A stretch of DNA of 64,000 nt from Xenophilus aerolatus (GCA_029968055.1 JASCNX010000003.1:1-64000); one strand, 5' to 3'. Shown: positions 8,909-18,302, numbered from the stretch's first letter. Notes: a model not told the origin generated them from the sequence alone. Numbers and translations are program-made.

Positions 8909-9766
8909 CTAGATGTCGATGGCGATGATCTTGCGGATCATCATGTAGCCCAGGAAAAGCATCACGCCGATCACCACGAGCACCACCCAGCCGATGGTCG
9001 TGGTGAACAGCAGCGACATGCTCGGCTGCATGAAGTACAGGACCGCGGCGAGGAACACCGGAAAGAGCGTCATCACGATGCCCTGGATCCGGCCCTGCGC
9101 GGTCAGCGCCTTGATGCGTCCCTCCAGGATGGCCTTTCGCCTGAGGGTCTCCGCCAGGACCTGCAGCGGTTCCGAGAGGTTGCCGCCCACCTCCTTGGAG
9201 ACCCGCAGCGCCACCACCACCAGCACGAAGTCCTGGATCTGGATGCGCTGCGCCATCTTCTGGATCGCGTCGTCGAAGGTGACGCCCAGGCGCTGCTCCT
9301 TGAGCACGGTCCCGAACTCCTGGCCGAGCGGCCCGGTCTGGTCGCGCACCAGCACCTGCAGCGCCACCGAGAGCGCGCTTCCTGCGCGCAGCGCGCTGGC
9401 GATGAAGAGCAGCGCGTCCGGCAGTTCGGCCTCGATCTGCCGCCGCCGCCGCTCGCGCTGCCAGGCGAACCAGCGCGCGGGCAGGATGTAGAGCAGGGCC
9501 GCCGTCGCCACCGCGGCCACCAGGCTGGACGACACGGCCCAGACCAGCGCCGCACCGAGGATCACCACCGCCACGTGCGACGACGCGAAGGCCAGGGCGT
9601 GCTGGGCCTGGAACTCCGACAGGTCCAGCAGCTTGCGCCCGCGGAACTGCAGCCGCGTGCTCAGCCGGCCGACCAGTTCGGGAGAGCGCCTGAAGAGGTG
9701 CAGCGCGCACAGGCTGATGAAGCCCATGCCGCAGAGCACCGCCGCCACGAGTGCCAGGCGATTCAT
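8909..9766 (-). CDS. tadB: Tad pilus inner-membrane platform protein TadB
   Basis: A 285-residue GspF-domain membrane protein. Hydrophobic helices lie at about 3-22, near 70-105, and in a pair at the C-terminus. The cytoplasmic domain has ELPDALLFIASALRAGSAL, the TadB form of the F-domain signature. The ATG at 9766 overlaps the tadA stop by four bases (ATGA), supporting the start and coupling to tadA. Longer upstream frames are read-through of the tadA region. Confidence 0.9.
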   Translation of the reverse strand: MNRLALVAAVLCGMGFISLCALHLFRRSPELVGRLSTRLQFRGRKLLDLSEFQAQHALAFASSHVAVVILGAALVWAVSSSLVAAVATAALLYILPARWFAWQRERRRRQIEAELPDALLFIASALRAGSALSVALQVLVRDQTGPLGQEFGTVLKEQRLGVTFDDAIQKMAQRIQIQDFVLVVVALRVSKEVGGNLSEPLQVLAETLRRKAILEGRIKALTAQGRIQGIVMTLFPVFLAAVLYFMQPSMSLLFTTTIGWVVLVVIGVMLFLGYMMIRKIIAIDI

Positions 9767-11409
9767 GCGTGGGCCTCGCCGAAAAGGCGTTCGAGGTCGA
9801 TCCGCACACCATGCTCCTGCAGGCTGCCGATGAAGTTGGGCACCATGCCGGCGGATTCGTACCGGCCGGTGGTGCGGTAGTTGTCGTCCACGCCCGTCTT
9901 CTTGAAGAGGAACACGTCCTGCATCTGGATGACCCCGTTGGAAAAGCCCGCGACCTCCGAGATCTGCGTGACCTTGCGGCTGCCGCAGGGGAAGCGGGTG
10001 AGCTGCACGATCAGGTGGATCGCCGAGGCGATCTGCTCGCGGATGGCCGACACGGGGATGTTCATGCCGGCCATCGTGACCAGGACCTCCATGCGCGACA
10101 GCGCGTCGCGCGGCGAGTTGGCATGCAGCGTGGTCAGCGAGCCGTCGTGCCCGGTGTTCATGGCCTGCAGCATGTCCAGGGCCTCGCCACCGCGGCACTC
10201 GCCCACCACGATCCGGTCGGGCCGCATCCGCAGCGAGTTGCGCACCAGGTCGCGGATGCTCACGTGGCCCTTGCCTTCGATGTTGGCCGGCCGCCCCTCG
10301 AGCGAGACGAGGTTGGGCTGGTTCAGTGAAAGCTCCGCCGCATCCTCGATCGTCACGATCCGCTCGTTGTCGGGGATGAAGTTCGACATCATGTTCAGCA
10401 GCGTGGTCTTGCCCGTGCCGGTGCCGCCGGACACCACGATGTTGAGTTTGTGCTGCACCGCCAGCTGGAGAAATTCGACCATCGGGGGTGCGATCGAGCC
10501 GAGCTGCATCATTCCCTCGGCACCCATGCGGTTCTTGGGGAACTTGCGGATCGTGACGCTGGGCCCCCGGATCGCCAGGGGCGCGATGATGGCGTTGACG
10601 CGCGAGCCGTCCTTCAGCCGCGCGTCCACCATGGGGGAGCTCTCGTCGATGCGCCGGCCCAGCGGCGTCACGATGCGTTCGATGGCCCCGAGCACGGCGA
10701 TGTTGCTGGTGAACGCCACGTCGGTGCGTTCGAGCCGGCCGGCGCGCTCGACCCAGATCTCGTCGAAGCGGTTGACCATCACCTCGGACACGCTTTCGTC
10801 TTTGAGGAGCACCTCCAGCGGGCCCAGGCCGATCGCTTCGTCCAGGAGCTGCTGGCTGAGAAGCGCGCGGTCGACCTCCTCGGGCAGATCGCGCGTATCG
10901 CGGATGATCTCCGCGATCAACGCCTTCACGTTGGATCGCAGCTCGTCGTCCTTCATCTGCGACGTGTCGATCCGCCGATTGTCCAGCTGCTGCAGGAGCG
11001 TGCGATGCAGGGTCCGCCGCCAGGTCAGCAGCGGATCCTCGGTCTGGCGCAGCTGGCTGCTTGCGTGCGTCTGTTCCAGGGTGGCCTGCGCGCCGTTCTC
11101 CGGCGCGGGCAGCAGGGCCTCGTCGATGGAGACCACCAGCGTGTGGCCGCCGATGACGATCTCCTCGCCACCCTTCATCGGCCCGAAGCGGGTGATGCGC
11201 ACGCCGTCGACCCAGGTCCCGAACAAGCTGCCCAGGTCCTGGATGAACACGTTGCCCTCGTGGACGATCACCCGGGCGTGGTCCTTCGCGACGTTCCAGC
11301 CCGTGAGCCCGACCTCGCTGGACGCACCCTTGCCGACCGAGGTCTCGGGCTGCTCCAGCAGCACCTCGCGCGTCGCCTGCTGGGGCGAGTTGACCAACAG
11401 CTTGTGCAT
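9763..11409 (-). CDS. tadA: FHA-domain-fused Tad secretion ATPase (CpaF/TadA)
   Basis: A 548-residue pilus assembly ATPase. Residues about 20-95 form a forkhead-associated domain, with VGKGASSEVGL, DHARV and LGSLFGTWVDG matching the FHA pattern, a phosphothreonine-recognition fold. A linker and N-terminal CpaF domain follow, then the secretion ATPase core: Walker A GGTGTGKTT at 328-336, Walker B RIVVGE at 399-404, and the His box TGHDGSLTTLHAN at 419-431. The ATPase powers Flp pilin polymerisation at the TadB/TadC platform. The FHA fusion suggests control by Ser/Thr phosphorylation or docking to a phosphorylated partner, which is inference. The ATG at 11409 is the first start that keeps the FHA domain and excludes low-complexity upstream sequence. 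Confidence 0.9.
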   Translation of the reverse strand: MHKLLVNSPQQATREVLLEQPETSVGKGASSEVGLTGWNVAKDHARVIVHEGNVFIQDLGSLFGTWVDGVRITRFGPMKGGEEIVIGGHTLVVSIDEALLPAPENGAQATLEQTHASSQLRQTEDPLLTWRRTLHRTLLQQLDNRRIDTSQMKDDELRSNVKALIAEIIRDTRDLPEEVDRALLSQQLLDEAIGLGPLEVLLKDESVSEVMVNRFDEIWVERAGRLERTDVAFTSNIAVLGAIERIVTPLGRRIDESSPMVDARLKDGSRVNAIIAPLAIRGPSVTIRKFPKNRMGAEGMMQLGSIAPPMVEFLQLAVQHKLNIVVSGGTGTGKTTLLNMMSNFIPDNERIVTIEDAAELSLNQPNLVSLEGRPANIEGKGHVSIRDLVRNSLRMRPDRIVVGECRGGEALDMLQAMNTGHDGSLTTLHANSPRDALSRMEVLVTMAGMNIPVSAIREQIASAIHLIVQLTRFPCGSRKVTQISEVAGFSNGVIQMQDVFLFKKTGVDDNYRTTGRYESAGMVPNFIGSLQEHGVRIDLERLFGEAHA

Positions 11410-11428
11410 CGTGCGCCCGTTCCCCGAC

Positions 11429-13234
11429 TCAGGGCGCCTCGTACTGGCCGGCTGGCTGCGTGGACGTCGCCCGCGAGCGGCTGCGCTCGACGCCGTTCGC
11501 CCCTGCGGCCTCCGGAGGCTTCGACCGGTCCTCGGTGAGGTCGCCGAAGCCCCGGCCCACGTTGTCCTCGATCTCGCGCGCACGCTCAATGCGTGGGCGG
11601 CTGTCGGCGGCGGTCACCACGCGTGGCGTCAGGAAGACGACCACCTCCTGCGTGCGGTCGGTGTCGGTGTCGGCGCGGAATGCGCGGCCGACCAGCGGGA
11701 CCTTGCGCAGCCCCGGAAGGCCGTCGCTGGTGCGTGAGGATTCACGGTTCATCAGTCCGGCAAGGACGATGGTGTCGCCTTCGTGGATGTTGAACTCGTT
11801 CTCGCTGCGGCGGGTCAGCAGCCCCGGGATGCCCTGCACGGCCACGCTCGGGTCGATGCTGCTCACCTCGGTGAGGACCGTCCCCGAGATGTTGCCCTCG
11901 CCGTCCGCGACCGGCTTGATCTCGAGCCGGATGCCGTAGGGCTTGAAGTCCACCGAGCCCGTGCCGAGGGCACTCATGGCCGGCAGCGGAATCTCTCCGC
12001 CGGCCAGGAACTTGGCCTCCCCCCCGCTGCGGGTCGACAGGTTCGGCGAGGCCAGCACCAGGGCATTGCCGCGCTGCACCTGGAGGTTGATCTGGGAACT
12101 GAGCGCCGTGCTCAGGCCGAAGTAGTAGCGCGGCGTGCGGCGGGTGCGGCTGAGCAGCTCGGAGGTGCCCAGGTCCCCGGACGCATTGTTCTGCGCGCCC
12201 CGGTAGAAGGGGGAGGTCTCGGGGATGATCCGGTAGCTGCTGTTCGACGCGATGTCCGAGAACAGCCCGAAGTTGAAGCCGTCTCCCGAGGTCTGCCACC
12301 GCATGCCCAGGTCGTCCAGCGCCGTGCGCGTGAACTCGACGATGCGCACCTGGATGTCGACCATCCGGTCGACGCGGATGCGGTCCGCCGTGGCGAGCGA
12401 CACCACCGACGGGCCGTACAGCTGCGCGATCTGGCTCAGCCGCTCGACCGCGCCGGGGTCGAGGTTGTTGCCGTCCAGCACGATCTTCTCGCCCACGCGC
12501 AGGATGCTCACGCCCGTGATGCCCGCCGTCAGGCTGCGCAGTTCGTCGGCCGTGCGCTCGAGGTCCGCGACGTTCACGCGCACCTTGACGCGGCTGATGC
12601 GGCCGGAGCGGTTCCACACGTGCAGGGTGCTCTCGCCGGCGTCCTGCGCGGTGACCAGGAGGGTGCCGGGGTCGACCACACGGGCCTCCAGGACCTTGCC
12701 GCTTCCCACCGCGACGCGCGTCACGTTGGCCGACTTGATGAGGACCATCTGGCCCACGTAGAGCGTGAGCGACTGCGGGATCTCCTGGAGCACGGTGGCT
12801 CGCGACGCGCGGCTCTGGAAGTCGGCGGCGCCCGTGGCGGCTGCGCTGCCGATGGCCGCATCGTTGGGCAATGGGGGCACGCTGCGAAAGCCCGGCGAGC
12901 GCGGCGCGGCGCTCCTGGCGGCGCCTTGCGCGGGCGACGCGAAGCCGCCGGTGCCGGGCCCGCGGTCCGTGCCCCCGTTGGCGGCGTTGACGGCGCGAAG
13001 CGCATCCACGAGGTCCTTGTTCAGACCCTGTCCCTGCCCGGTCTGGGCGGGCGCCACGGCGGGGATGAGGGCCGCACCCGGCATGCACAGGCCGACCCAG
13101 AGGGCGGCGGCCACGCGACGCCCGCGGGGCCTTGCGGGCGCCGGGCGCGAGGCTGTCGAGGCCGCAGGAACAAGAAAGGAAGTCCTCACGCGTGATGTTC
13201 GGTCGTGGCTTGGCATCGGGTCTGGTTGCATCAT
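11429..13234 (-). CDS. rcpA: Tad pilus outer-membrane secretin RcpA/CpaC
   Basis: A 601-residue secretin. After a long basic N-terminus there is a hydrophobic signal segment (about residues 40-62, ending VAPAQ). An N-terminal pilus-assembly domain near 145-225 (LYVGQMVLIKSANVTRVAVG) and the C-terminal secretin domain follow (SPNLSTRSGGEAKFLAGGEI, then EGDTIVLAGLM and EVVVFLTPRVV). It should form the outer-membrane channel for the Flp pilus. The ATG at 13234 overlaps the cpaB stop (ATGA); an ATG at 13216 is an alternative. The extreme C-terminus is Arg/Ser-rich and low-complexity. Confidence 0.9.
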   Translation of the reverse strand: MMQPDPMPSHDRTSRVRTSFLVPAASTASRPAPARPRGRRVAAALWVGLCMPGAALIPAVAPAQTGQGQGLNKDLVDALRAVNAANGGTDRGPGTGGFASPAQGAARSAAPRSPGFRSVPPLPNDAAIGSAAATGAADFQSRASRATVLQEIPQSLTLYVGQMVLIKSANVTRVAVGSGKVLEARVVDPGTLLVTAQDAGESTLHVWNRSGRISRVKVRVNVADLERTADELRSLTAGITGVSILRVGEKIVLDGNNLDPGAVERLSQIAQLYGPSVVSLATADRIRVDRMVDIQVRIVEFTRTALDDLGMRWQTSGDGFNFGLFSDIASNSSYRIIPETSPFYRGAQNNASGDLGTSELLSRTRRTPRYYFGLSTALSSQINLQVQRGNALVLASPNLSTRSGGEAKFLAGGEIPLPAMSALGTGSVDFKPYGIRLEIKPVADGEGNISGTVLTEVSSIDPSVAVQGIPGLLTRRSENEFNIHEGDTIVLAGLMNRESSRTSDGLPGLRKVPLVGRAFRADTDTDRTQEVVVFLTPRVVTAADSRPRIERAREIEDNVGRGFGDLTEDRSKPPEAAGANGVERSRSRATSTQPAGQYEAP

Positions 13235-14217
13235 TCAGGGGCGCCAGGGGCATTCGCCGCGGCAGCCTGTGCAGCGGCCGCCAGGGCGGGGGGAAGGCCG
13301 ACGGGCAGGCGCGTGCTGCGCCCCTGGGTGCCGCCGACGATGTATTCGATGCTGCCCCCGGTGCTCGTCGGCAGGCTCGGCCGCAGCGGGCGGAAGCTGT
13401 TCACGATGGCCTCCAGGTCCTTGCCGTCGATGCCGGTGCGCATCTGCTGGCGGTCCTCGGGGTTGCGCAGGGCGGCCACGATCTTGCCCATCCGCTGTGC
13501 CAGCACCAGCTTCTGCGCGTCCTGCGGTTTCAGGGCGACGGTGACGGTGGTGTATTGCTGCCGGCCGTAGGGGTCCTTGCCCGCGGCCGCGATGTCGGGG
13601 CTTCGGCGAAGCTGCGCGAACTGCTCGGCCGTCATCTGCCCGGTCGCGCGCACCTCGATGTCCTGCAGCAGGGGCACGACCAGCTGCTGGCTGCTGTCTG
13701 GGCCGCCCGGCGTGGTGTCGTTGGCCACGTACATGAAGTCGATGTGATCGCCCGCGCGCAGCATGCCCGAGATGGAGCTGATCTCGTCCACCGGGATCGT
13801 CACCGCGCGCACGCCCGCCTCGATCTCCTCGGCGAACACCTTGCGCGGCGAGGTGAAGAACGAGCTCAGGAAGGGCTTGCCCGATGCCACGTCGACCGTG
13901 AGCTGGCGCCCCACGAACTGGTCGAAGCTGGCCGGCGTCACGGCGTCGGCGTGCACATAGTCGCTCGGCACCGAGCGCTTGGCGACCAGGTCGGGGGTCA
14001 AGACCTGACCGGCCCGCAGGTCGCGCGTGGGCACCACCACGTCCCGACGTTGCGCGCGCGCCTCCTGCTCCAGGCTGGCGGCGATCTCGCGTTCGCTGGA
14101 ACGCAGGTAGTACCAGCCCAGGATCGCGGCCAGCAGGCCGAGCACCAGGGCGCCGATCAGCGGCGCCAGCCTCCGGGCCTTGTTGCCGAGTTCGCCCAAA
14201 CCTGAAAAAACTGCCAT
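13231..14217 (-). CDS. cpaB: Flp pilus assembly protein CpaB/RcpC
   Basis: A 328-residue CpaB protein. An N-terminal transmembrane helix (about 19-38, APLIGALVLGLLAAILGWYY) is followed by a SAF domain (VVVPTRDLRAGQVLTPDLV, about 61-79) and the RcpC/CpaB C-terminal region with VTIPVDEISSISGMLRAGDH. It is thought to sit in the periplasm and support or gate the secretin. It lies directly upstream of rcpA with a four-base overlap and 9 bases after the small Flp-like gene. Confidence 0.9.
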   Translation of the reverse strand: MAVFSGLGELGNKARRLAPLIGALVLGLLAAILGWYYLRSSEREIAASLEQEARAQRRDVVVPTRDLRAGQVLTPDLVAKRSVPSDYVHADAVTPASFDQFVGRQLTVDVASGKPFLSSFFTSPRKVFAEEIEAGVRAVTIPVDEISSISGMLRAGDHIDFMYVANDTTPGGPDSSQQLVVPLLQDIEVRATGQMTAEQFAQLRRSPDIAAAGKDPYGRQQYTTVTVALKPQDAQKLVLAQRMGKIVAALRNPEDRQQMRTGIDGKDLEAIVNSFRPLRPSLPTSTGGSIEYIVGGTQGRSTRLPVGLPPALAAAAQAAAANAPGAPE

Positions 14218-14226
14218 GGCCTTGCC

Positions 14227-14439
14227 CTACCAGGGAAAAGAGAGGGTGTAGGAATAGGCTGCCCAGGCGTCCTTGAACGCCTTGATGAGCAGCGCGATGA
14301 CGGAGCGGTCCGCCCCGGGCAGCGGTGCGAAGAGCATCGCGGCGAGGATGCCGGCGACGATGACGTACTCGGTGATCGCCTGGCCCGCCTGGCTGCTGCG
14401 GGCGCCCGGTCGGCGCCGTGTCGGCTTGAGGATGGGCAT
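14227..14439 (-). CDS. Small Flp/TadE-like prepilin
   Basis: A 70-residue protein with a basic leader and a class III prepilin junction, AG|QAITEYVIVAGIL, with Glu at +5 and Tyr at +6 as in Flp pilins. A single hydrophobic helix and a short C-terminus rich in aromatic residues follow (AAYSYTLSFPW). The size fits an Flp pilin or a truncated pseudopilin. It lies between the exported unknown and cpaB within the cluster, so it is either a second pilin subunit or a minor pilin. Which of the two Flp-like proteins is the major subunit cannot be told from sequence. Confidence 0.75.
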   Translation of the reverse strand: MPILKPTRRRPGARSSQAGQAITEYVIVAGILAAMLFAPLPGADRSVIALLIKAFKDAWAAYSYTLSFPW

Positions 14440-14445
14440 CGCCGT

Positions 14446-15225
14446 TCAACCCCCCTGCGTCGTCTGGCTGGTGACGAGGTAGCACTCGCCATCGCGCATG
14501 CCGATGTTCACGACGAGTTCCTCGCCGGTCTTGCGGAAGATCAGCGACGAGTGCAGGCCGCCGCGCACCGTCTTGTCCTGGATGAGCGTCCAGCCCTGCA
14601 GGATCAGCTGCTCGCGCAGGTACAGCGCGTTCGTCTCGACGCTCATGCCGTTGCGGATCGTCAGGGTCCTGTTGCGCCGTTCGGCGTCGTAGGAGACGGT
14701 GTCGGACAGCACGTCCGAGCCGGGCGGACGCGGAAAGCCGCGGCCCATCCGCTCGACGCGTTCGGGGCCGGTGGGGGCGTCGGCGTTGTAGACGAGCGCG
14801 GTGGTGATGCGCCCCGCGGTGCCCGGGTCGCTGGGCGCCTTGCGCAGTTCCACGCTCACGTGGAAGTCGCCGATGCGGCCGCCCAGGACCTCACTGCCCT
14901 GGACCGACGTGACGCTCGCGTTGGGCTTGTCGGAGAACCACGCCTCGTAGAAGCGCCGCGTGGCTTCGGGGCTCTCGCGCGCATCGAACGCGGCGATGCG
15001 CATGGGGATGGTGTTGTGCACGATGTCCGGCGCGACCCAGTAGACCTTTGCGCCCTTGGGCCACGGCACGTCGGGCCAGGCGATGTTCTGCGGCTGGGCC
15101 CACGCGGCATGGCAGGAGACGAGCCAGGCCGCGCATGCCCAGGCGAGCAGCGCCGGCCCGCGCCCGGCTTCGTCGGCGGTTGGACGGCGTCGGATTCGTT
15201 CTCCCGGTCTCCACGTGCGATCCAT
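14446..15225 (-). CDS. Exported protein of unknown function in the Tad cluster
   Basis: A 259-residue protein I do not recognise. Residues about 25-43 form a hydrophobic signal region ending SCHAAWAQ, so it should be periplasmic or secreted. The mature part (about 215 residues) is a mixed alpha/beta-looking sequence without clear motifs; it contains Cys near the end in MRDGECYLVTSQ. Its position between a TadE-like gene and a small prepilin gene, in the same orientation and with short gaps, points to a structural or assembly role in the pilus. No enzymatic function is suggested. Confidence 0.7.
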   Translation of the reverse strand: MDRTWRPGERIRRRPTADEAGRGPALLAWACAAWLVSCHAAWAQPQNIAWPDVPWPKGAKVYWVAPDIVHNTIPMRIAAFDARESPEATRRFYEAWFSDKPNASVTSVQGSEVLGGRIGDFHVSVELRKAPSDPGTAGRITTALVYNADAPTGPERVERMGRGFPRPPGSDVLSDTVSYDAERRNRTLTIRNGMSVETNALYLREQLILQGWTLIQDKTVRGGLHSSLIFRKTGEELVVNIGMRDGECYLVTSQTTQGG

Positions 15226-15249
15226 GTTGAAGAGGCGTTGCGTTGCGAA

Positions 15250-16272
15250 TCAGGGCAGGGTGTTGAGCACCGGCGTGGGCGGGAAGGCGCGGTAGTAGCG
15301 GAAGCAATCTCCCTTCTTCGCCCCGCCGACCGGCAGGCCCGGGCCGCAGAAGTCTTCGTTGCCTTCGTGGCCATCCGACTCGGTCGTGCCCTTGGGCATG
15401 CGCTCGAAGCGGTCCAGCGGCGTTCGCTCCATCGCGTCGCCGGGCGTGAGACCGAACAGCATCTTGTTGACGTCGTACGCGGGGAATATCTGCTTGATCG
15501 CGTAGCCCGCCTGGTGGAAGCCGCCGCGCAGCTGCTGATAGAAGACGCTGTCGGCGAGCTTCATCAGGACCAGGCCCTGGATCTTCTTTTCCTCGCGGTT
15601 CGTGCCCCCGGCGTTCCAGGCCTCGGTCAGCATCGTGACCTGCTCCTTCATCTCCAGCTGCGGTACCAGGTCGAAGAGAGGGCTGCGCTGCACCACCGTG
15701 ACCTCGTTGCGCAGGTAGCCGCTGGACACGAAGGAGAACTGGCCGAGCGATTGCGTGATGACGTTGCTCGCGAGCGCATCCTGCGCCACGCGCACCTTGT
15801 CGGCGACCACGTCGCCGGCGTTCAGCAGCGCCGGCATGGGCGCGGCCGAGGTGGTGGCGCTCAGCGTGACCGTGTTCTTGTCCATGGCCGCTTCGCCCCC
15901 GGTGAATTCCGCCATGGCGTTGTCGTGGATCGTCGCGCCGGGCAGCGTGCGGTCGCGAAAGATGTGGCGCCGCAGATCGCGCGTGATCTCGGCGTCGGTC
16001 TTCTTCAAGGCGCCGCTGGCGCCGCGCTTCAACTCGGTCTCGTCGATGGCCGGCGCCTCGGGCAGCCAGATGTTGCGCTGCCAGGCGACCAGGCGCGCGC
16101 CCGAGACGGCCTGCATGCGCTTGGTGCCGTAGTTCGCGATTGCCGGAATCGCCGCCAGCGTGATCGCCGCGAAGCTGGCGATCAACAGCGCCTCGGTGAT
16201 CGCGGACCCGCGGGACGCGGCGCGCCGCGGGCTGCGCAGCCGCGAAGGGAACGGCAGACGGCGGGGCCTCAT
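15250..16272 (-). CDS. TadE-like pseudopilin, large exported form
   Basis: A 340-residue protein with an Arg-rich leader and class III prepilin junction SRG|SAITEALLIA (Glu at +5), then a hydrophobic helix to about residue 47. The remaining 290 residues are probably periplasmic and end with a Cys-containing stretch (EDFCGPGL, KKGDCFRYY) that could form a disulfide. The ATG at 16272 overlaps the preceding TadG-like stop (ATGA), which fixes the start; a much longer open frame upstream is only read-through. It is likely a minor pseudopilin of this Tad system. Sequence similarity beyond the N-terminus is not recognisable to me. Confidence 0.72.
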   Translation of the reverse strand: MRPRRLPFPSRLRSPRRAASRGSAITEALLIASFAAITLAAIPAIANYGTKRMQAVSGARLVAWQRNIWLPEAPAIDETELKRGASGALKKTDAEITRDLRRHIFRDRTLPGATIHDNAMAEFTGGEAAMDKNTVTLSATTSAAPMPALLNAGDVVADKVRVAQDALASNVITQSLGQFSFVSSGYLRNEVTVVQRSPLFDLVPQLEMKEQVTMLTEAWNAGGTNREEKKIQGLVLMKLADSVFYQQLRGGFHQAGYAIKQIFPAYDVNKMLFGLTPGDAMERTPLDRFERMPKGTTESDGHEGNEDFCGPGLPVGGAKKGDCFRYYRAFPPTPVLNTLP

Positions 16273-18272
16273 TCGCTGTCCTCGTCGCTCGTGTCGCCGG
16301 TCAGCGCCACACCCATGGCCAGGCCCCGGGCCCACAGCGAGGGCTCGACGTTGCGCACCTGCCAGTACGGACTGAACAGGCTGCGGTGCTCGATGTAGCC
16401 GCCGGTGAATCCGACGTTGAAGCGCCCGACCTTCGGGATGTCGTCCTTGGACTGATCGCGGCGCGCCCACCGGTCCTGCGGGCGCTTGAAATACACCTGC
16501 GCGGACGAAATGACCTTGAACTGGTCGCCGGCGAAGCGGTCCTTCAGGCCCGCGCGGCTGCCTTCGCTCTCGTCTCCGAAGCCCGCCACCTCGCCGGTGC
16601 GCGTCCTGCTGCCGTCCTTCTGCACCACCAGGGTGAGAGTCGGCCCGTTGTCCGTCTTCGCGCCCCACTTGAGCGGGTTCTTGCCCGAGAAGCCGTTCTG
16701 GGCCAGCCAGTTGTCCATCTCGTGGGCTTTCAGCGGCTGGTGTTCGCGCATCTCGGAGTAGGTCGGCAGCGTCCAGTCGTGGGTGAAGGTGCCGATCTCG
16801 GTGCGCGGGCCGTACCTGAAATGAAGATCGAACAGCAGCACTGGAAGGCCGGCGAACAGCCATCCGCTTCGGGTGTTCATGGCCGCGTGCTCGAACGAGT
16901 TGCTGTTCAGCACGCCGTTGCCGTCGGTCAGGTCGCCGTAGGTCCGGGCATCCTGGTTGAAGAAGGTCGGCAGCGCCAGGCGGTAGCCTTCCCAGCTCGG
17001 TCGCGTGTAGGGGCCTCCGGCCGCGGCGGCCGCGGCACCGAGGCCGAAGCGCAGGTCGCCGGTGTCGCCCCAGTCCGAGAAGATGTTGGTGGCGAGCGGC
17101 CCCAGCGGCATGTTGATGTCGAGGTTGTCGCCCGACTGCCAGCGGATGCGTCCCCGTTCGGCGCGGCCCGGGCCGCGTGTGGCGACCAGTTCGGTGCCGC
17201 CCCGCCATTTCATGAGGCCGCCGGCCAGCGCGCCGGCCAACTGGTCCTGTGCCTGCGCGTTGTCGACGTCCTGGCCGGTGAGGCTGGCGAGCTCGCCGGC
17301 GCCGCCGCCCGTGCCGGCGGAGACCAGGTCCTTGATGGACCCGCCCGCCAGGTTGCCCGAGTGGGTGAGCCAGTCCTTGAAGAGGTCCGGGAAGATGCGC
17401 CGGTTCTTCGTGAAGTCGTCGCGCGTGGCCTGGGCCGCATGCGCGAAGCGCATCATCTCGTTGAACTGGTCCTCGCTCCCGCCGTCGGCCGGCTGGCTGT
17501 ACGTGCGCAGGAAGGTGAGCACGTCCGCGGCGTACTTGGTGGCCAGCAGCGCCGTCTCGGCCACCGGCACACCGGCGTCGGGATCGTTGGCGTTCATCAC
17601 GTCCTTGGCCACGGTCGGGATCTCCGCCACGGTGGCGGCCATCATCACGGGCTGGCTCATCGAGATGCCGCGATTGAGGACGCGGATCACGTCGGCGGCC
17701 CACTGGAAGGGCTTGGCCGCGGGTTCGACATAGCCCGCGATCCGGCTGGCCGCACGCTCGGCGCGGCCCGCGGCCGCCACGTTCTGCAGCCATCGGAAGA
17801 AGTAGATGATCCCGACCACCGGCCTCGCGGCGCGCGCCAGGTTCAGCGCGCCCTTGTAGCCTTCCGTGACGGCCTGGATCTCCTTGACGTTGGCGGCCGA
17901 GCTGATCAGCATGCCCGAGCTGGTCTGCAGGCTGGCCATCAAGGCGATGCTCGCCTCGTTGGCCGCCATCGCGCGGTTGGTGTACGCAAGGTAGTTCAGG
18001 TTGCGCGCGACGACCACGCTGGTGCTGTAGGTCGTGGCGTCGGCGGTGGCCTGCAGCTTCATCTTCTCCCGCGTCGCGATGGCGGCGTTGTAGACCACCA
18101 GGATGCTCAGGAAGAGGATGGGCAGCATCGCGAGGATGAAGACCACGGCCTGGCCCGTCGACCGCTGCCGCGCCGCCGTGCCGCAGTGTCGCGTCGCACC
18201 CGTGGTGCGCGGCGGCCGCCGATCGGCTGCCGGGAGATGCCGTTCACCGCGAACCCGGGTCGGAGCGCGCAT
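16269..18272 (-). CDS. TadG-like pilus assembly protein
   Basis: About 667 residues. A positively charged N-terminus leads to STGQAVVFILAMLPILFLSI, a single transmembrane helix (about 40-62) like the TadG N-terminal domain, then EKMKLQATADATTYS, which resembles the LQNAADAAA motif that follows the helix in TadG proteins. The large C-terminal part is presumably periplasmic. Unlike the other pilin-like proteins here it lacks Glu at +5, as expected for TadG. The ATG at 18272 was chosen because a GGGTGA sequence lies upstream; an in-frame GTG at 18287 is also possible. It is the second gene after flp. Confidence 0.72.
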   Translation of the reverse strand: MRAPTRVRGERHLPAADRRPPRTTGATRHCGTAARQRSTGQAVVFILAMLPILFLSILVVYNAAIATREKMKLQATADATTYSTSVVVARNLNYLAYTNRAMAANEASIALMASLQTSSGMLISSAANVKEIQAVTEGYKGALNLARAARPVVGIIYFFRWLQNVAAAGRAERAASRIAGYVEPAAKPFQWAADVIRVLNRGISMSQPVMMAATVAEIPTVAKDVMNANDPDAGVPVAETALLATKYAADVLTFLRTYSQPADGGSEDQFNEMMRFAHAAQATRDDFTKNRRIFPDLFKDWLTHSGNLAGGSIKDLVSAGTGGGAGELASLTGQDVDNAQAQDQLAGALAGGLMKWRGGTELVATRGPGRAERGRIRWQSGDNLDINMPLGPLATNIFSDWGDTGDLRFGLGAAAAAAGGPYTRPSWEGYRLALPTFFNQDARTYGDLTDGNGVLNSNSFEHAAMNTRSGWLFAGLPVLLFDLHFRYGPRTEIGTFTHDWTLPTYSEMREHQPLKAHEMDNWLAQNGFSGKNPLKWGAKTDNGPTLTLVVQKDGSRTRTGEVAGFGDESEGSRAGLKDRFAGDQFKVISSAQVYFKRPQDRWARRDQSKDDIPKVGRFNVGFTGGYIEHRSLFSPYWQVRNVEPSLWARGLAMGVALTGDTSDEDSE

Positions 18273-18302
18273 GATGTCGACAGTCACCCGGCGTGGATCT
18301 TC

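Noticed and set aside
16272-17793. Upstream extension of the TadE-like frame
   Set aside because: The extension has no recognisable sequence and overlaps the TadG-like gene; the ATGA overlap at 16272 gives a natural start.
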